Positions 17,364 through 27,669 of a DNA stretch of 64,000 nt are shown one piece after another. The translations under genes were made by a program, and so were the position numbers. The stretch comes from HK1 sp965202875 (GTDB lineage: Bacteria > Pseudomonadota > Gammaproteobacteria > HK1). Every line of letters begins with the position of its first letter. Position 1 is the stretch's first letter. The notes below the pieces were generated by a model. It was not told where the DNA came from and ran no database searches. It saw only the letters and a list, made by a program, of their open reading frames with translations. Location of the stretch: the NCBI GenBank assembly GCA_965202875.1, contig OZ241870.1:4216001-4280000 (forward strand), in the 5' to 3' direction.

Positions 17364-17742
17364 TCGCGGTCGACACCTCCGCATCGATGGCGATCCTGCT
17401 GGACGAACCCGAGGCGGCGGCCTGTGCGGAGGCTTTCGCGACAAACGACCGGATCGTGATCTCCGCCGCGACGGTAGCCGAGGCGCTGGTTGTTGCCGGA
17501 CGGCGGGGCTCGGCGCGGAGACGGACGGGCTTGTCGATGGACTCGATCTCGAGATTGCGGACGTCTCACCGGCCACGGCGCGGCGGGTCGCCGATACCTG
17601 TGCGCGATGGGGTAAAGGTGTCCACCCTGCCGGGCTGAACTTCGGCGACTGCTTCGCCTGTGAAGTCGCCAGGACACGGGACTGTCCCCTGCTCCACGTC
17701 GGGGCGGATTTTGCGCGGACGGATGTAGCGAGCGTGCTGTAA
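17360..17742 (+). pseudogene. VapC-type PIN-domain toxin, frameshifted
   Basis: The frame from 17360 gives the PIN N-terminus MIAVDTSASMAILLDEPEA with the first Asp and continues to AEALVVAGRRG near 17507. The rest of the PIN domain is in the next frame: DGLVDGLDLEIADV, then HPAGLNFGDCFACEVA with the conserved Asp, and GADFARTDV, ending at 17742. One indel near 17510 therefore breaks an otherwise complete ribonuclease toxin of about 127 residues. Confidence 0.85.
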
Positions 17743-17746
17743 ACAC

Positions 17747-19381
17747 TCAAAGTCCCTTCGCCCTCTCACGCAACGTGAACTTCCGCACCTTCCCCGTCGA
17801 CGTCTTCGGCAGCGGGCCGAACACCACGGTGCGTGGCGTCTTGTAGCGCGCGATGCGCTCGCGGCACCACGCCATGACCTCCTCCTCCGTGAGGTCCCCG
17901 GCGTCCTCGCGCGGGGTCACGAACGCGCAGACCGTCTCGCCCCAGTAGTCGTCCGGACGCGCCACCACCGCCGCCTCCATGATCTTCGGATGCCGGAACA
18001 GGCATTCCTCGACTTCCAGGCTGGAGACGTTCTCCCCACCGCTGATGATGACGTCCTTGGCGCGGTCCTTCACCTCCACGTAGCCGTCGGGATGGCGCAC
18101 CGCCAGATCGCCGGTGTGGAGCCAGCCGCCGCGGAACGCCTCCTCCGTCGCCTTCCGGTTCTTGAGGTAGCCGCGCATCACCGTGTTGCCGCGCAGCATC
18201 AGCTCGCCGAGGGTCTCGCCGTCCCAGGGGGTCTCGGCCATCGTCTGCGCGTCCGCCACCGTCATCGCGTGCATGGTGTGGTAGGGGACCCCCTGGCGGG
18301 CCATCCGGGCCGCGCGCTCCTGCATGTCCAGGGCGTCCCACGCCTCCTGCCACGCGCATACGGTGGCCGGTCCGTAGGTCTCGGTGAGCCCGTAGAGATG
18401 GGTGACGTTGAACCCCATCTCCGACATCGCCTCGATCACCGCGCTCGGCGGCGCCGCACCGCCGGTGGCCACCTCCACCACGTGCCCGAAGCGGCGCTTG
18501 ACCGATTCCGGCGCGTGCACCAGCAGGTTGAGCACGATCGGGGCGCCGCACATGTGGGTCACCCCGTGCTCCTCGATGAGGGGGAAGATCAGTGCAGGAT
18601 CCACCGCCCGCAGGCAGACGTGGGTTCCCCCCGCCGCGGTCACCCCCCAGGTGTAGGTCCAGCCGTTGCAGTGGAACATCGGCAGGGTCCACAGGTAGCG
18701 CGAACGCGCGCCGATGCCGAACGCGAGCATCTGCCCGATGGCGTTCAGGTACGCCCCGCGGTGATGGCACACGACCCCCTTCGGGTCGCCCGTCGTCCCC
18801 GACGTGTAGCCGAGGCTGATCGCCTGCCATTCGTCCTGCGGAAGGCGGTACTCGAACGCCGGCGAGCCCTCTTCGATGAACGCCTCGTAGTCCTTCTCGC
18901 CGAGCCGCTCGCCGCTCCCGCACATCGGATCGTCGACGTCGATCACCAGCGGCGGGGCCTCCATGCCGTCGAGGGCGCGCGCGACCGCCGGCGAGAGCTC
19001 GCGGTCGGTGATCAGCACCTTCGTCCCGGCGTGGCCGAGGATGAAGCGGATCGTGTCCGCGTCGAGCCGGTAGTTGAGCGCGTTGAGCACCGCGCCGGTC
19101 ATCGGGACGCCGAAGTGGGCTTCGAGCATCTCCGGGACGTTCGGGGCCATCAGCGAGACGGTGTCGCCGAGCCCGATCCCGCGCCCGGCGAGCGCCCCGG
19201 CGAGGCGGCGGCAGCGCGCGTAGAGCTCGGCGTAGGTGGATCGCCGCTCGCCGTGCACCACCGCCGTCTTGTCCGGGTAGACCATCGCCGATCGCTCCAG
19301 GAAGCCGATCGGGGAGAGGGGGACGAAGTTCGCGGGCCGCTTGTCGAGCCCGTGCTCGTAGGGGTTGGCGGTCGGGGTCAT
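17747..19381 (-). CDS. AMP-dependent acyl-CoA synthetase/ligase
   Basis: The enzyme activates a carboxylic acid to its acyl-CoA through an acyl-adenylate. The 544 residues carry the P-loop YTSGTTGDPKGVVCHHRG (about residues 193-210), the adenine-binding LYGLTETYGPATV (about 327-339), WLHTGDLAVRHPDGYVEVKD (about 418-437) and the C-terminal catalytic Lys motif PKTSTGKVRKF (about 525-535). The CHHRGAYLNA variant is common in medium/short-chain ligases of the DmdB (3-methylmercaptopropionate) type, but the substrate cannot be fixed. It stands alone, facing the VapC remnant. Confidence 0.9.
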   Translation of the reverse strand: MTPTANPYEHGLDKRPANFVPLSPIGFLERSAMVYPDKTAVVHGERRSTYAELYARCRRLAGALAGRGIGLGDTVSLMAPNVPEMLEAHFGVPMTGAVLNALNYRLDADTIRFILGHAGTKVLITDRELSPAVARALDGMEAPPLVIDVDDPMCGSGERLGEKDYEAFIEEGSPAFEYRLPQDEWQAISLGYTSGTTGDPKGVVCHHRGAYLNAIGQMLAFGIGARSRYLWTLPMFHCNGWTYTWGVTAAGGTHVCLRAVDPALIFPLIEEHGVTHMCGAPIVLNLLVHAPESVKRRFGHVVEVATGGAAPPSAVIEAMSEMGFNVTHLYGLTETYGPATVCAWQEAWDALDMQERAARMARQGVPYHTMHAMTVADAQTMAETPWDGETLGELMLRGNTVMRGYLKNRKATEEAFRGGWLHTGDLAVRHPDGYVEVKDRAKDVIISGGENVSSLEVEECLFRHPKIMEAAVVARPDDYWGETVCAFVTPREDAGDLTEEEVMAWCRERIARYKTPRTVVFGPLPKTSTGKVRKFTLRERAKGL

Positions 19382-19626
19382 CGGTCGTCACTCGGGCGGG
19401 GAGGGGACGACCATAGCCTACGCCGGCCCAACCGCTGGACCAACAACGGCCGCCATGCCCCAGGGCCATTTCATTCTGCTCGATCTCCGGCTCCGGAGAC
19501 CGTCACTGCACCCTGATCCGCACCGCATGGGCCGCCAAATCCGCACTTTCAACCCTGATTCTCCCGAGACCGTCTTCGTGAGTGCATCCGACACACGTCT
19601 CGGAGATAGAATGAAAAGACCCTGGC

Positions 19627-21053
<1,427 letters not shown>

Positions 21054-21155
21054 GCTTGTGGCGGCGGTGAGCGCGCCGGGCGCACCTGCGTGCCGACGCC
21101 GATCAAGCGGTATGACGGGCGCGGGAGAAATGGGGAGAACAGGAGAGGCAAGCGC

Positions 21156-22151
21156 ATGGCGCGGAAGAAGAAGCAAGGAAGAAAAGGCCGCGATGCGGAT
21201 CCGGTGGCCGGCAACGGCGCCACCACCGGCTACGAGGCCGAGCTCTGGGCGATGGCCGATGCGCTGCGCGGCTTGATGGACGCCGCGTCCGGGTGGGCGA
21301 CGAGGACGCCCGCTCGCGGGACGTACTCGGCCGGGTCTACGAGTACTTCCTCTCGCGCTTCGCGAGCGCGGAGGGCAAGAAGGGGGGCGAGTTCTACACC
21401 CCGCGCTGCGTGGTCAAGCTCCTGGTGGAGATGCTGGAGCCCTGGCGGGGGCGGGTCTACGACCCGTGCTGCGGCTTCTCCGGGGTCGCGGGCTTCGTGC
21501 TCGCCAACGGCTCCATGTCGTCGAGCCAGTCGGGCGAAGGCGCAATCCGCAAGAACCTGATCGAGGCGGACCTGGTGGACTGCATGGTGGCGCTGCCGGG
21601 GCAGCTCTTCTATTCGACGCAGATCCCCGCCTGCCTGTGGTTTCTCGCGCGAACCGGAAGGGCGGCGGTCGCGGATGCGGTGGGAGCGGCGTGAGTGTGG
21701 GTGGCCGTGATGGGGGTGCGATGGCGGCGGCCGGTTCCGCGACCGGCGCGGCGAGATCCTGTTCATCGACGCCCGCAAGCTCGGCCGGATGGTGGACCGT
21801 ACCCATCGCGAGCTGACGGACGAGGACGTGGCCCGCATCGCCGGCGTCTACCATGCGTGGCGGCAGGAGGCGACGAGCAGCGAGGAGGCGGGCAGCAGCA
21901 GCTACGCGGACGTCCCCGGCTTCTGCCGGAGCGCGCCGCTCGACGAGGTGCGCCGGCACGGCCACGTGCTGACCCCCGGCCGCTACGTGGGCGCGGAGCC
22001 GCTGGAGGACGACGGCGAGCCCTTCGAGGCGAAGATGACGCGGCTCGTCGCGGAGCTGCGGGTGCAGCAGGCGGAGGGCGCACGGCTGGACGCGGCCATC
22101 GCGGAGAACCTGAAGCGCCTCGGGTTCGGCCGGCGGGACGATACGGGCTGA
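21156..22151 (+). pseudogene. hsdM: Type I methyltransferase subunit M (hsdM), internally deleted
   Basis: The start ATG at 21156 gives MARKKKQGRKGRDAD...ELWAMADALRG, an HsdM N-terminus. The frame then jumps to GEFYTPRCVVKLLVEMLEP and RVYDPCCGFSGVAGF (the SAM-binding motif), then to GAIRKNLIEADLVDCMVALPGQLFYSTQIPACLWFL. A further section with ILFIDARKLGRMVDRTHREL leads to the C-terminus at 22151. The region around the catalytic NPPF motif and about 100 N-terminal residues are missing, and frames change near 21290, 21690 and 21780. It cannot be an active methylase. Confidence 0.85.
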
Positions 22152-22170
22152 CGGCCGAAAGCGTCGTACC

Positions 22171-22362
22171 ATGCCCAAGGTCCGGGATGCGATTCGCCTG
22201 GTGGAGCGGAACGGATGGCCGCACGTTCGTACCAGAGGGAGTCATCGCCAGTACCGGCATCCCGACAAGCCCGGAACCGTGACCATTGCCGGCAAGCCGG
22301 GAGACGAGCTTCCGCGTGGGACCTGGGCCAGCGTCATGAAGCAAGCCGGACTCAAGGGGTGA
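22171..22362 (+). CDS. hicA: HicA family mRNA interferase toxin
   Basis: This is a 63-residue dsRNA-binding-fold ribonuclease toxin. The family pattern is seen: RLVERNGWPHVRTRGSHRQY with the catalytic His in GSH, then TVTIAGKPGDELPRGTW and a final VMKQAGL helix. The length is normal. hicB starts 30 bases downstream. The module sits directly behind the dead hsdM. Confidence 0.9.
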   Translation: MPKVRDAIRLVERNGWPHVRTRGSHRQYRHPDKPGTVTIAGKPGDELPRGTWASVMKQAGLKG

Positions 22363-22392
22363 AAGAAGGAAGGCGAAGGAGCGAGGGAAGAG

Positions 22393-22614
22393 ATGCAATA
22401 CACCGTCGTCATCGAGGAATCGCCGAGGAACTACGCTGCCTACGTGCCCGACCTGCCCGGTTGCATCGCGACCGGGGCCTCCCGCGAGGAGGTCGTCAGC
22501 GAGATCCGCCAGGCGATCCGGTTTCACATCGAAAGCTTGCGCGAACACGGTGATCCGGTGCCGGAGCCGCACTGTACGGCTACCGTCGTCGAAGTGGCCG
22601 CGGTCGCCGGGTGA
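22393..22614 (+). CDS. hicB: HicB family antitoxin
   Basis: The 73-residue partial-RNase-H fold protein has YTVVIEESPRNYAAYVPDLP and the Cys-Ile segment GCIATGASREEVVSEIRQAI, typical of short HicB antitoxins. There is no C-terminal DNA-binding domain, so autorepression would need another factor. A GGAAGGCGAAGGAGCGAGGGAAGAG leader (split as GGAAGGCGAAGGAG / CGAGGGAAGAG) gives a strong ribosome binding site. Confidence 0.9.
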   Translation: MQYTVVIEESPRNYAAYVPDLPGCIATGASREEVVSEIRQAIRFHIESLREHGDPVPEPHCTATVVEVAAVAG

Positions 22615-22810
22615 CGACCCGGGATACTCCGCCGCTCTCGAACATGGCCCCACCCAGGGTTGACGGCTGACGAGCGGCGCCTCACGTGCAGGAGCCGCCC
22701 CCATCCGTCGTCCTTCGATTCGGGATGGGCGAGGGTTGCCGGCGGTCCGCTTGCCGTTCCCTGAAATGTAAAGCAAATTCCGTAACGAAAAGGCAAACAG
22801 GGATTCCGCC

Positions 22811-23044
22811 ATGATCACATCCACGATTACCTCGAAAGGGCAGACGACCCTGCCCAAACCCGTCCGGGAAGCCCTCGAAGTGAGGGCCGGGGACCGTGTG
22901 CGCTACGTCATTCTCGGCAACGAGGTCCGGGTCCTGTCCGTGCGGCCGGTCGGGCGTTTGTTCGGCGCACTCAAGCATGACGGCCCGCCCGTGACGCCGG
23001 CGGACATGGAACACGCCATCGCCGAAGGGGCGCGCGAGGGATGA
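22811..23044 (+). CDS. AbrB/MazE/SpoVT-type antitoxin
   Basis: The 77-residue protein has an N-terminal SpoVT-AbrB swapped-hairpin DNA-binding domain (TITSKGQTTLPKPVREAL and GDRVRYVILGNEVRVL) and an acidic C-tail ending in DMEHAIAEGAREG, which would bind a VapC partner. It overlaps the following PIN-domain start by 4 bases (ATGA). AT-rich sequence at 22755-22800 may hold the promoter. Confidence 0.85.
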   Translation: MITSTITSKGQTTLPKPVREALEVRAGDRVRYVILGNEVRVLSVRPVGRLFGALKHDGPPVTPADMEHAIAEGAREG

Positions 23045-23193
23045 TCGCGCTGGATACCAACGTCCTCGTCCTCTATCTCGTGGACGACGGCGCAGAGCAG
23101 GCGCAAGCTGCCCGAACGTTGCTGGAAGGGCGGACGACCGGCACGCCGAACGCGCGAAGGAGGATCTTGTCGTGGACGATGCAAGAGAGCTGA
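23041..23193 (+). pseudogene. Truncated VapC-type PIN toxin
   Basis: The 50-residue product starts MIALDTNVLVLYLVDDGAEQ, a PIN N-terminus with its first Asp, and continues to AARTLLEG near residue 30. It then diverges into unrelated sequence and stops at 23193. The other acidic residues of the PIN site are gone. The break lies just upstream of the next gene's GTG start, so the junction appears to be where the ATPase cassette was joined on. Confidence 0.8.
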
Positions 23194-24560
23194 TCTTGCA
23201 GGACGTGCGCTGCTTTCAGGACGAACAGCGGGGCCGCTTGCGGCCCATCACGCTGCTCGTGGGCGAGAACAGTACCGGCAAGACCACCTTCCTGGGCTGT
23301 TACCGAGTGTTGCATCGGATGTTCTCCGGGCCGGTGATCGGCGAATTCCTGGACTTCAACGAGGAGCCTTTCGCCATGGGCTCGTTCCGCGACATCGTCC
23401 GGTCGCGACGCGGCCCGAGCGGCCGCATCGACGAGTTCAGGATCGGGCTCCGGGTCGATCCGGCACCGGGCGACGCCATGCCGCCGTATGAGTTGTCGGT
23501 TACCTTTCGCAAACAAGGTTCGGAACCCATTGTCTCGTCCTTGCGTTTTCAATTCGACTCCGATGCCTTTCTGGAGCTGAGATCGGGCGAGGATGGAACC
23601 ATCGTGCAGGTTCCGGACCATACCGAGGAGATGAACGGTGTTCCGCTTTCTCCGCTTTCTCATGCAATATTCATGCTGAACGCCCAGATTGGTATCCCGG
23701 ATTTGGATTGGGCACCGACTCTTTTCACACTGCCGAACCTGGAACCGATCGCCGACTATCTCCGCGGCTTGTTCCCCCAACGGAAAGCCACGAAAAGAAG
23801 CCGCCGGCCTGGAATTCGGCGGCCTGCGATTCGCCTGCGTGGCGGCGTCGGGCTTCCGCGTCTGCCGGAGCTGATTCCGGTCGCACCCCTTCGATCGAAG
23901 CCCAAGCGCACCTACGATCCGATCCGCGAGACCGCTTCTCCGGAAGGCGAACACGTCCCGATGCTGATGATGCGGCTCGATCGTACCGACACGCCCCACT
24001 GGAAATCGCTCCATGACGATCTCGTCGGGTTCGGCCGGGACGCCGGACTGTTCGCGGACATCAGGGTGAAGCGTCACGGCAAGCAGATGAACGACCCCTT
24101 TCAGCTACAGGTCAAGGTCCGATCCGGATCCCATGCGAACCTCATGGACGTCGGTTACGGCGTCAGCCAGAGCCTGCCGATTCTCGTCGACGTGCTGGAA
24201 CGGTCCGATCGCCGCCGCAGGCACGAGTGTGCGTTCCTGCTCCAGCAACCGGAGGTTCACCTGCACCCCCGGGGCCAGGCGGAGCTTGCCAGCCTCTTCG
24301 TCCAGGCGTTCAGACGGAGCGGAAACCGCTTCCTGATCGAGACCCACAGCGACTACATCGTCGATCGCGTGCGCATTTCGGTCAGGAAAGGGCTCCTGAA
24401 GCCTGACGACGTGTCCGTTCTCTACTTCGAGCCGAAGGGCAGCGCCGTCGCGATCCACGACATGACCCTGGACGAGCATGGCAACCTCCTTGCTGCGCCG
24501 GAGGGATACCGTGACTTCTTCGTGAAGGAAACCGACAAGCTACTCGGATTCGCAGACTGA
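23172..24560 (+). CDS. ABC-type AAA ATPase (SMC/OLD-like, AAA_21 class)
   Basis: The 462-residue protein has Walker A GENSTGKTT (about residues 31-39), the signature-like DVGYGVSQSLPILVDVLE (about 320-337), Walker B QQPEVHLHPRGQAEL (about 358-372) and the switch His in IETHSDYIVDRV (about 386-397). It ends with a YFEPKGSAVAIHDM...LDEHGNLL segment typical of AAA ATPases paired with nucleases in defence loci. No TOPRIM domain is fused. The start is GTG at 23172. The next gene, 14 bases on, encodes a PIN-type nuclease, forming a likely two-gene unit. A broken copy is at 54707-55145. Confidence 0.82.
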   Translation: MDDARELILQDVRCFQDEQRGRLRPITLLVGENSTGKTTFLGCYRVLHRMFSGPVIGEFLDFNEEPFAMGSFRDIVRSRRGPSGRIDEFRIGLRVDPAPGDAMPPYELSVTFRKQGSEPIVSSLRFQFDSDAFLELRSGEDGTIVQVPDHTEEMNGVPLSPLSHAIFMLNAQIGIPDLDWAPTLFTLPNLEPIADYLRGLFPQRKATKRSRRPGIRRPAIRLRGGVGLPRLPELIPVAPLRSKPKRTYDPIRETASPEGEHVPMLMMRLDRTDTPHWKSLHDDLVGFGRDAGLFADIRVKRHGKQMNDPFQLQVKVRSGSHANLMDVGYGVSQSLPILVDVLERSDRRRRHECAFLLQQPEVHLHPRGQAELASLFVQAFRRSGNRFLIETHSDYIVDRVRISVRKGLLKPDDVSVLYFEPKGSAVAIHDMTLDEHGNLLAAPEGYRDFFVKETDKLLGFAD

Positions 24561-24574
24561 GAGGGCCGCCGCGG

Positions 24575-25036
24575 ATGTGCATCATCGTGGACGCCAACAA
24601 GCTCGGAGCCTTTCTCGCCGATCCGGCCGACGAGGATTCCAGCCCGATACGCAAGTGGCTGGATCGGGGCGCGGGGAGCCTCGTGTATTCGACGAGCGGC
24701 AAGTTCAAGAAGGAGATTCAAGGCCGGTACAAGAACAAGCTGGCCGATTACGTTCGGGCCGGCAGGGCGAAGCTCGTCCCCGAGAGCCGGTTCGCCGCCG
24801 ATGAACGCTCCCTGGAAGCCCGCGCGGGTCTCCGCTCCGACGATCCGCACGTACTCGCATTGGCGAGGGCGGCCGGCGTGCGTCTCCTCTACACGGGAGA
24901 CAACGACCTCATCTCGGACTTCAAGGACAGGAATTTCATCGACCGGCCGAGGGGCAAGGTGTATTCCGGCGCGCGCAATGCCGGGCTGCTGACCGGCTCG
25001 GTATGTGCGTCGCCAAGGCCGGACCCTGGCCGGTGA
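24575..25036 (+). CDS. PIN-domain nuclease-like protein
   Basis: The 153 residues begin MCIIVDANKLGAFLAD, with the first PIN Asp at residue 6. A later acidic cluster occurs in SDDPHVLALARAAGVRLLYTGDNDLISDFKD (shown here as SDDPHVLALARAAG and YTGDNDLISDFKD). These match the PIN four-acid arrangement. It lies 14 bases after the ATPase and in the same frame direction, so the ATPase probably controls or loads this nuclease. The last 15 or so residues are low-complexity. Only the first 32 or so residues survive in the inverted copy at 54597-54692. Confidence 0.78.
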   Translation: MCIIVDANKLGAFLADPADEDSSPIRKWLDRGAGSLVYSTSGKFKKEIQGRYKNKLADYVRAGRAKLVPESRFAADERSLEARAGLRSDDPHVLALARAAGVRLLYTGDNDLISDFKDRNFIDRPRGKVYSGARNAGLLTGSVCASPRPDPGR

Positions 25037-25148
25037 TCACACCTTGCCTGCGTTACGGGGATGTGCGGACCGGAACGATCCTGCCCGGATTGCACGGGCG
25101 CCGCCTCGAACATCGTATCGAATCCTTCACCACACCCAGGAGAAGAAG

Positions 25149-25655
25149 ATGGCCATCACAAAGCGATGTACGGCCTCGATGATCGTCGCATCGGGCATTC
25201 TGTGCGCGGCGCAAGCTGTTGCGGCGGGCGAGAGCGGCAGCTTCAGCTACGTCGCCAGCCTCGTCTACGACTACACCACGCTGGAGCACGCGGGGCAGAC
25301 CTTCACCGGCGGTCCGCTGCACGGCACGGTCACCGTGACCGAGAGCAGCGGCGGCCCCTTCGTGGAGGGGGAACACGGCGTCGCAACGTGCCTCGTCTAC
25401 TCCCGGAAGTCGGAGGCCGGGATGGACCTGGAAACCCCCTGTACGAACACCGATGCCTCGGGTGAGCGGTGGTTCCTCATGGCGACCCGAAAGGCGGGCG
25501 ACATCCAGGTCGGCGGTGGGGGGGAGGGCCGGCAGGAGCTCATGGGCGGCACCGGGAAGTACGCCGGCCTGAACGGCGCCTGCACGTACACCGCCGCGTA
25601 TCTGTCGAACGACCGGGTGGTCAGCCAGGCGCGTTGCGAATGGCGGAAGCCGTGA
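25149..25655 (+). CDS. Small secreted protein of unknown function, copy 1
   Basis: The 168-residue protein has a clear Sec signal peptide (MAITKRC, hydrophobic MIVASGILCAAQAVA, cleavage after AVAAG near residue 27). The mature part is rich in beta-forming residues, with two Cys pairs (ATCLVYS and ETPCTNT; GACTYTA and ARCEWRK) and a GGTGKYAGLNG motif, suggesting a small disulfide-stabilised beta-barrel. The family is not recognised. AGGAGAAGAAG precedes the ATG. It sits between defence-type genes, and a copy about 96% identical is intact at 54055-54561. Confidence 0.82.
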   Translation: MAITKRCTASMIVASGILCAAQAVAAGESGSFSYVASLVYDYTTLEHAGQTFTGGPLHGTVTVTESSGGPFVEGEHGVATCLVYSRKSEAGMDLETPCTNTDASGERWFLMATRKAGDIQVGGGGEGRQELMGGTGKYAGLNGACTYTAAYLSNDRVVSQARCEWRKP

Positions 25656-25846
25656 ACGAAGCGGCGGCGCGCTCGCCGCACCCGCATCGTCGGCGCCTGC
25701 CGTCCCCGGCGGAGCGGCGGGGATGCAGGGCGGCTACGCGGATCCAAACGATCGGCATGCAACGACTGCGGCGCCGGCTCGACCGCTTGCCGGCGGAGCA
25801 CGCGGCCCACCTTCGGCGCATCATCACCGAAATGTACGGGGAATGA
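25640..25846 (+). CDS. Small basic protein overlapping the AlbA_2 gene
   Basis: The 68-residue frame begins inside the end of the secreted-protein gene and ends with TGA overlapping an ATG of the next gene (ATGA at 25843). The C-terminal half, RLRRRLDRLPAEHAAHLRR, could form a basic amphipathic helix. The same frame, the same stop overlap and nearly the same sequence (QRLRRRLDRLPAQHAAHLRR) are kept at 53864-54070 in the inverted copy. It may be a real small protein or a coupling leader. No known family. Confidence 0.45.
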   Translation: MAEAVNEAAARSPHPHRRRLPSPAERRGCRAATRIQTIGMQRLRRRLDRLPAEHAAHLRRIITEMYGE

Positions 25847-27657
25847 CGTCGGCGGAGAACGCAATGCGTTTCAGCGACGCGGACATCGAACACCAGTTGC
25901 GTCTGGGCGAGGACAGCGCCTGGGAGTTCAAGCAGGTCGAATTCGCCGGGAAGCGTCCGAGCCGCCCGAGTCGGGACGACTGGGCGGACGAGATCGCGGC
26001 GTTCGCCAACGCGCGCGGCGGCGTGCTGCTCTGCGGAGTGACCGACGATGGCGAGACGCAGGACATGTCGCGTGAGCAGATCGTCGCGCTGGATGCCTTG
26101 CTCGTGGAAGTGAGCACCGATTCCATCAGGCCGCCCGTCCGCGCCCATACTTGGCACAGGATGCTGCCGGAGGGCAGGCGGGTGCTTCTGCTCGAAGTTC
26201 TCGAAAGCGATTCGCAGCATGACAGCCCGGGTGGAAGCTACGTTCGGGTGGGCGCCTCGAAGCGCAGGATGACGAACGACGAGCGGCTGCGGCTGGCGCA
26301 ACGGCGGGGACAAGCGCGGTTCCGCTGGTTCGACGAGCAAACCGTTCCGAACACGGGCTTCAGGACGCTGGACGAACCGCTCTGGCGCCCCCTTCTGAGC
26401 GCCGAGGGCGCCGCGAATCCCGAGCCGGCGCTCGCGAAGCTGGCGCTCCTGGCGCCCGACGAGGCAGGGATCACGCGCGCCACCGTGACCGGCGTGTTGC
26501 TGTGCGCCCGGCATCCCGAGGAGTGGCTGCCCAATGCCGGCATCACGGCGACTCACCATCGGGGACGGGACCGCGCCTCCGGCCAGATCGACGCCCAGGA
26601 GATCGTCGGCCCGCTCGACCGGCAGATCGCCGACGCAATGGTCTTCGTGGCGCGCAACATGCGGGTCGCGGCGCGCAAGGACCCGGCCCGCGTGGACATG
26701 CCGCAATACAGCGACCGTGCGTTGTTCGAGGCCCTGGTCAACGCGGTGGTGCACCGTGACTATTCGATGCGCGGCAGCCGGGTCCGGCTGTCGATGTTCG
26801 AAGACCGCCTGGAGATCCAGTCCCCCGGCTCGCTGCCGAACAACCTGACCGTGGACAGCATGGCTATGCGGCAGGCCGCCCGCAACCAGACGTTGACCTC
26901 CATGCTCGGACGGATGCCGGTGGGAGGGATCAGGGGCTCCGAGGAAAGGCGGTACTTCATGGAACGGCGCGGAGACGGCGTTCCGATCATCCTGCGCGAG
27001 ACCCGGGGGCTTTGCGGGAGACTGCCCGAGTACCAGGTGATCGACGACGCGGAAGTCCGCCTCGTCGTTCCCGCCGCCCCGCAGGAGCCGAGCCCGGCCC
27101 GCGCCGACGTGCTGGCGCTGTTTCCCAACGACACCTGGAAATACGCGACCACCGGCGAACACGGGAAGGCGGCCCTGGATCTGCACTCCAGCCATCTGCC
27201 GATGACGGTGTTCGCCGCCGCAACGGGCTTCTCCGCCCGCGTCCGGCATGACTGGCTGCCCGCGGAGGGCCGTCTCGCTCTCGAGCTGGACGTCTTGCCC
27301 GGTGGTGGCGCGATCATCCTCCCCGAGGGCGCCGGCACGCTCCCGGGGCTCAGGGGCAGGCTGAATCCCATCCGCGACGGCCACGGCCGAACTTGGCTCT
27401 ACGCCTCCAACATCACCATCAACCAGGGCCAGCCCCAGCCCGTCCACTTCATTCCCGGCGAGGACCTGCGGCTCACGGATGCCGATGGAAAGGAAGTGTG
27501 GGCGCGAATCGTCGAAGTCACCGGCCGGTCGGCGCTGGTGGAGTATCGTCCGGTCGTGGGGGGAAGCGGGGAAGGCCGGCGCCGTGACCCCGCGCCGGCG
27601 GTCGTATCGTCCGATGGTGGGGGAAGCAGGGCGGAGTTCGGAGACCCTGTATCGTGA
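25843..27657 (+). CDS. Schlafen-like AlbA_2 / RecG-type ATP-binding protein
   Basis: The 604-residue protein has an N-terminal AlbA_2 (divergent AAA_4, Schlafen-related) domain: WEFKQVEF (about residues 24-31), then WADEIAAFANARGGVLLCGV (about 46-65) and SPGGSYVRVGASKRRM (about 130-145). A HATPase_c_4-like region follows (ALFEALVNAVVHRDYSMRGS, about 297-316, and FEDRLEIQSPGSLPNN, about 321-336). The C-terminal 200 residues are not recognised. The ATG at 25843 overlaps the small ORF stop; an ATG at 25864 has a GGAG 6 bases upstream and may be used instead. Similar proteins act as transcription regulators or in phage and nucleic-acid defence. Confidence 0.85.
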   Translation: MTSAENAMRFSDADIEHQLRLGEDSAWEFKQVEFAGKRPSRPSRDDWADEIAAFANARGGVLLCGVTDDGETQDMSREQIVALDALLVEVSTDSIRPPVRAHTWHRMLPEGRRVLLLEVLESDSQHDSPGGSYVRVGASKRRMTNDERLRLAQRRGQARFRWFDEQTVPNTGFRTLDEPLWRPLLSAEGAANPEPALAKLALLAPDEAGITRATVTGVLLCARHPEEWLPNAGITATHHRGRDRASGQIDAQEIVGPLDRQIADAMVFVARNMRVAARKDPARVDMPQYSDRALFEALVNAVVHRDYSMRGSRVRLSMFEDRLEIQSPGSLPNNLTVDSMAMRQAARNQTLTSMLGRMPVGGIRGSEERRYFMERRGDGVPIILRETRGLCGRLPEYQVIDDAEVRLVVPAAPQEPSPARADVLALFPNDTWKYATTGEHGKAALDLHSSHLPMTVFAAATGFSARVRHDWLPAEGRLALELDVLPGGGAIILPEGAGTLPGLRGRLNPIRDGHGRTWLYASNITINQGQPQPVHFIPGEDLRLTDADGKEVWARIVEVTGRSALVEYRPVVGGSGEGRRRDPAPAVVSSDGGGSRAEFGDPVS

Positions 27658-27669
27658 GCACCATGTCGT

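Noticed and set aside
23172..25036. PARIS (AriA/AriB) system
   Set aside because: The ATPase partner is a PIN-like protein, not a TOPRIM protein of the AriB type, so only the general ATPase-nuclease layout is shared.
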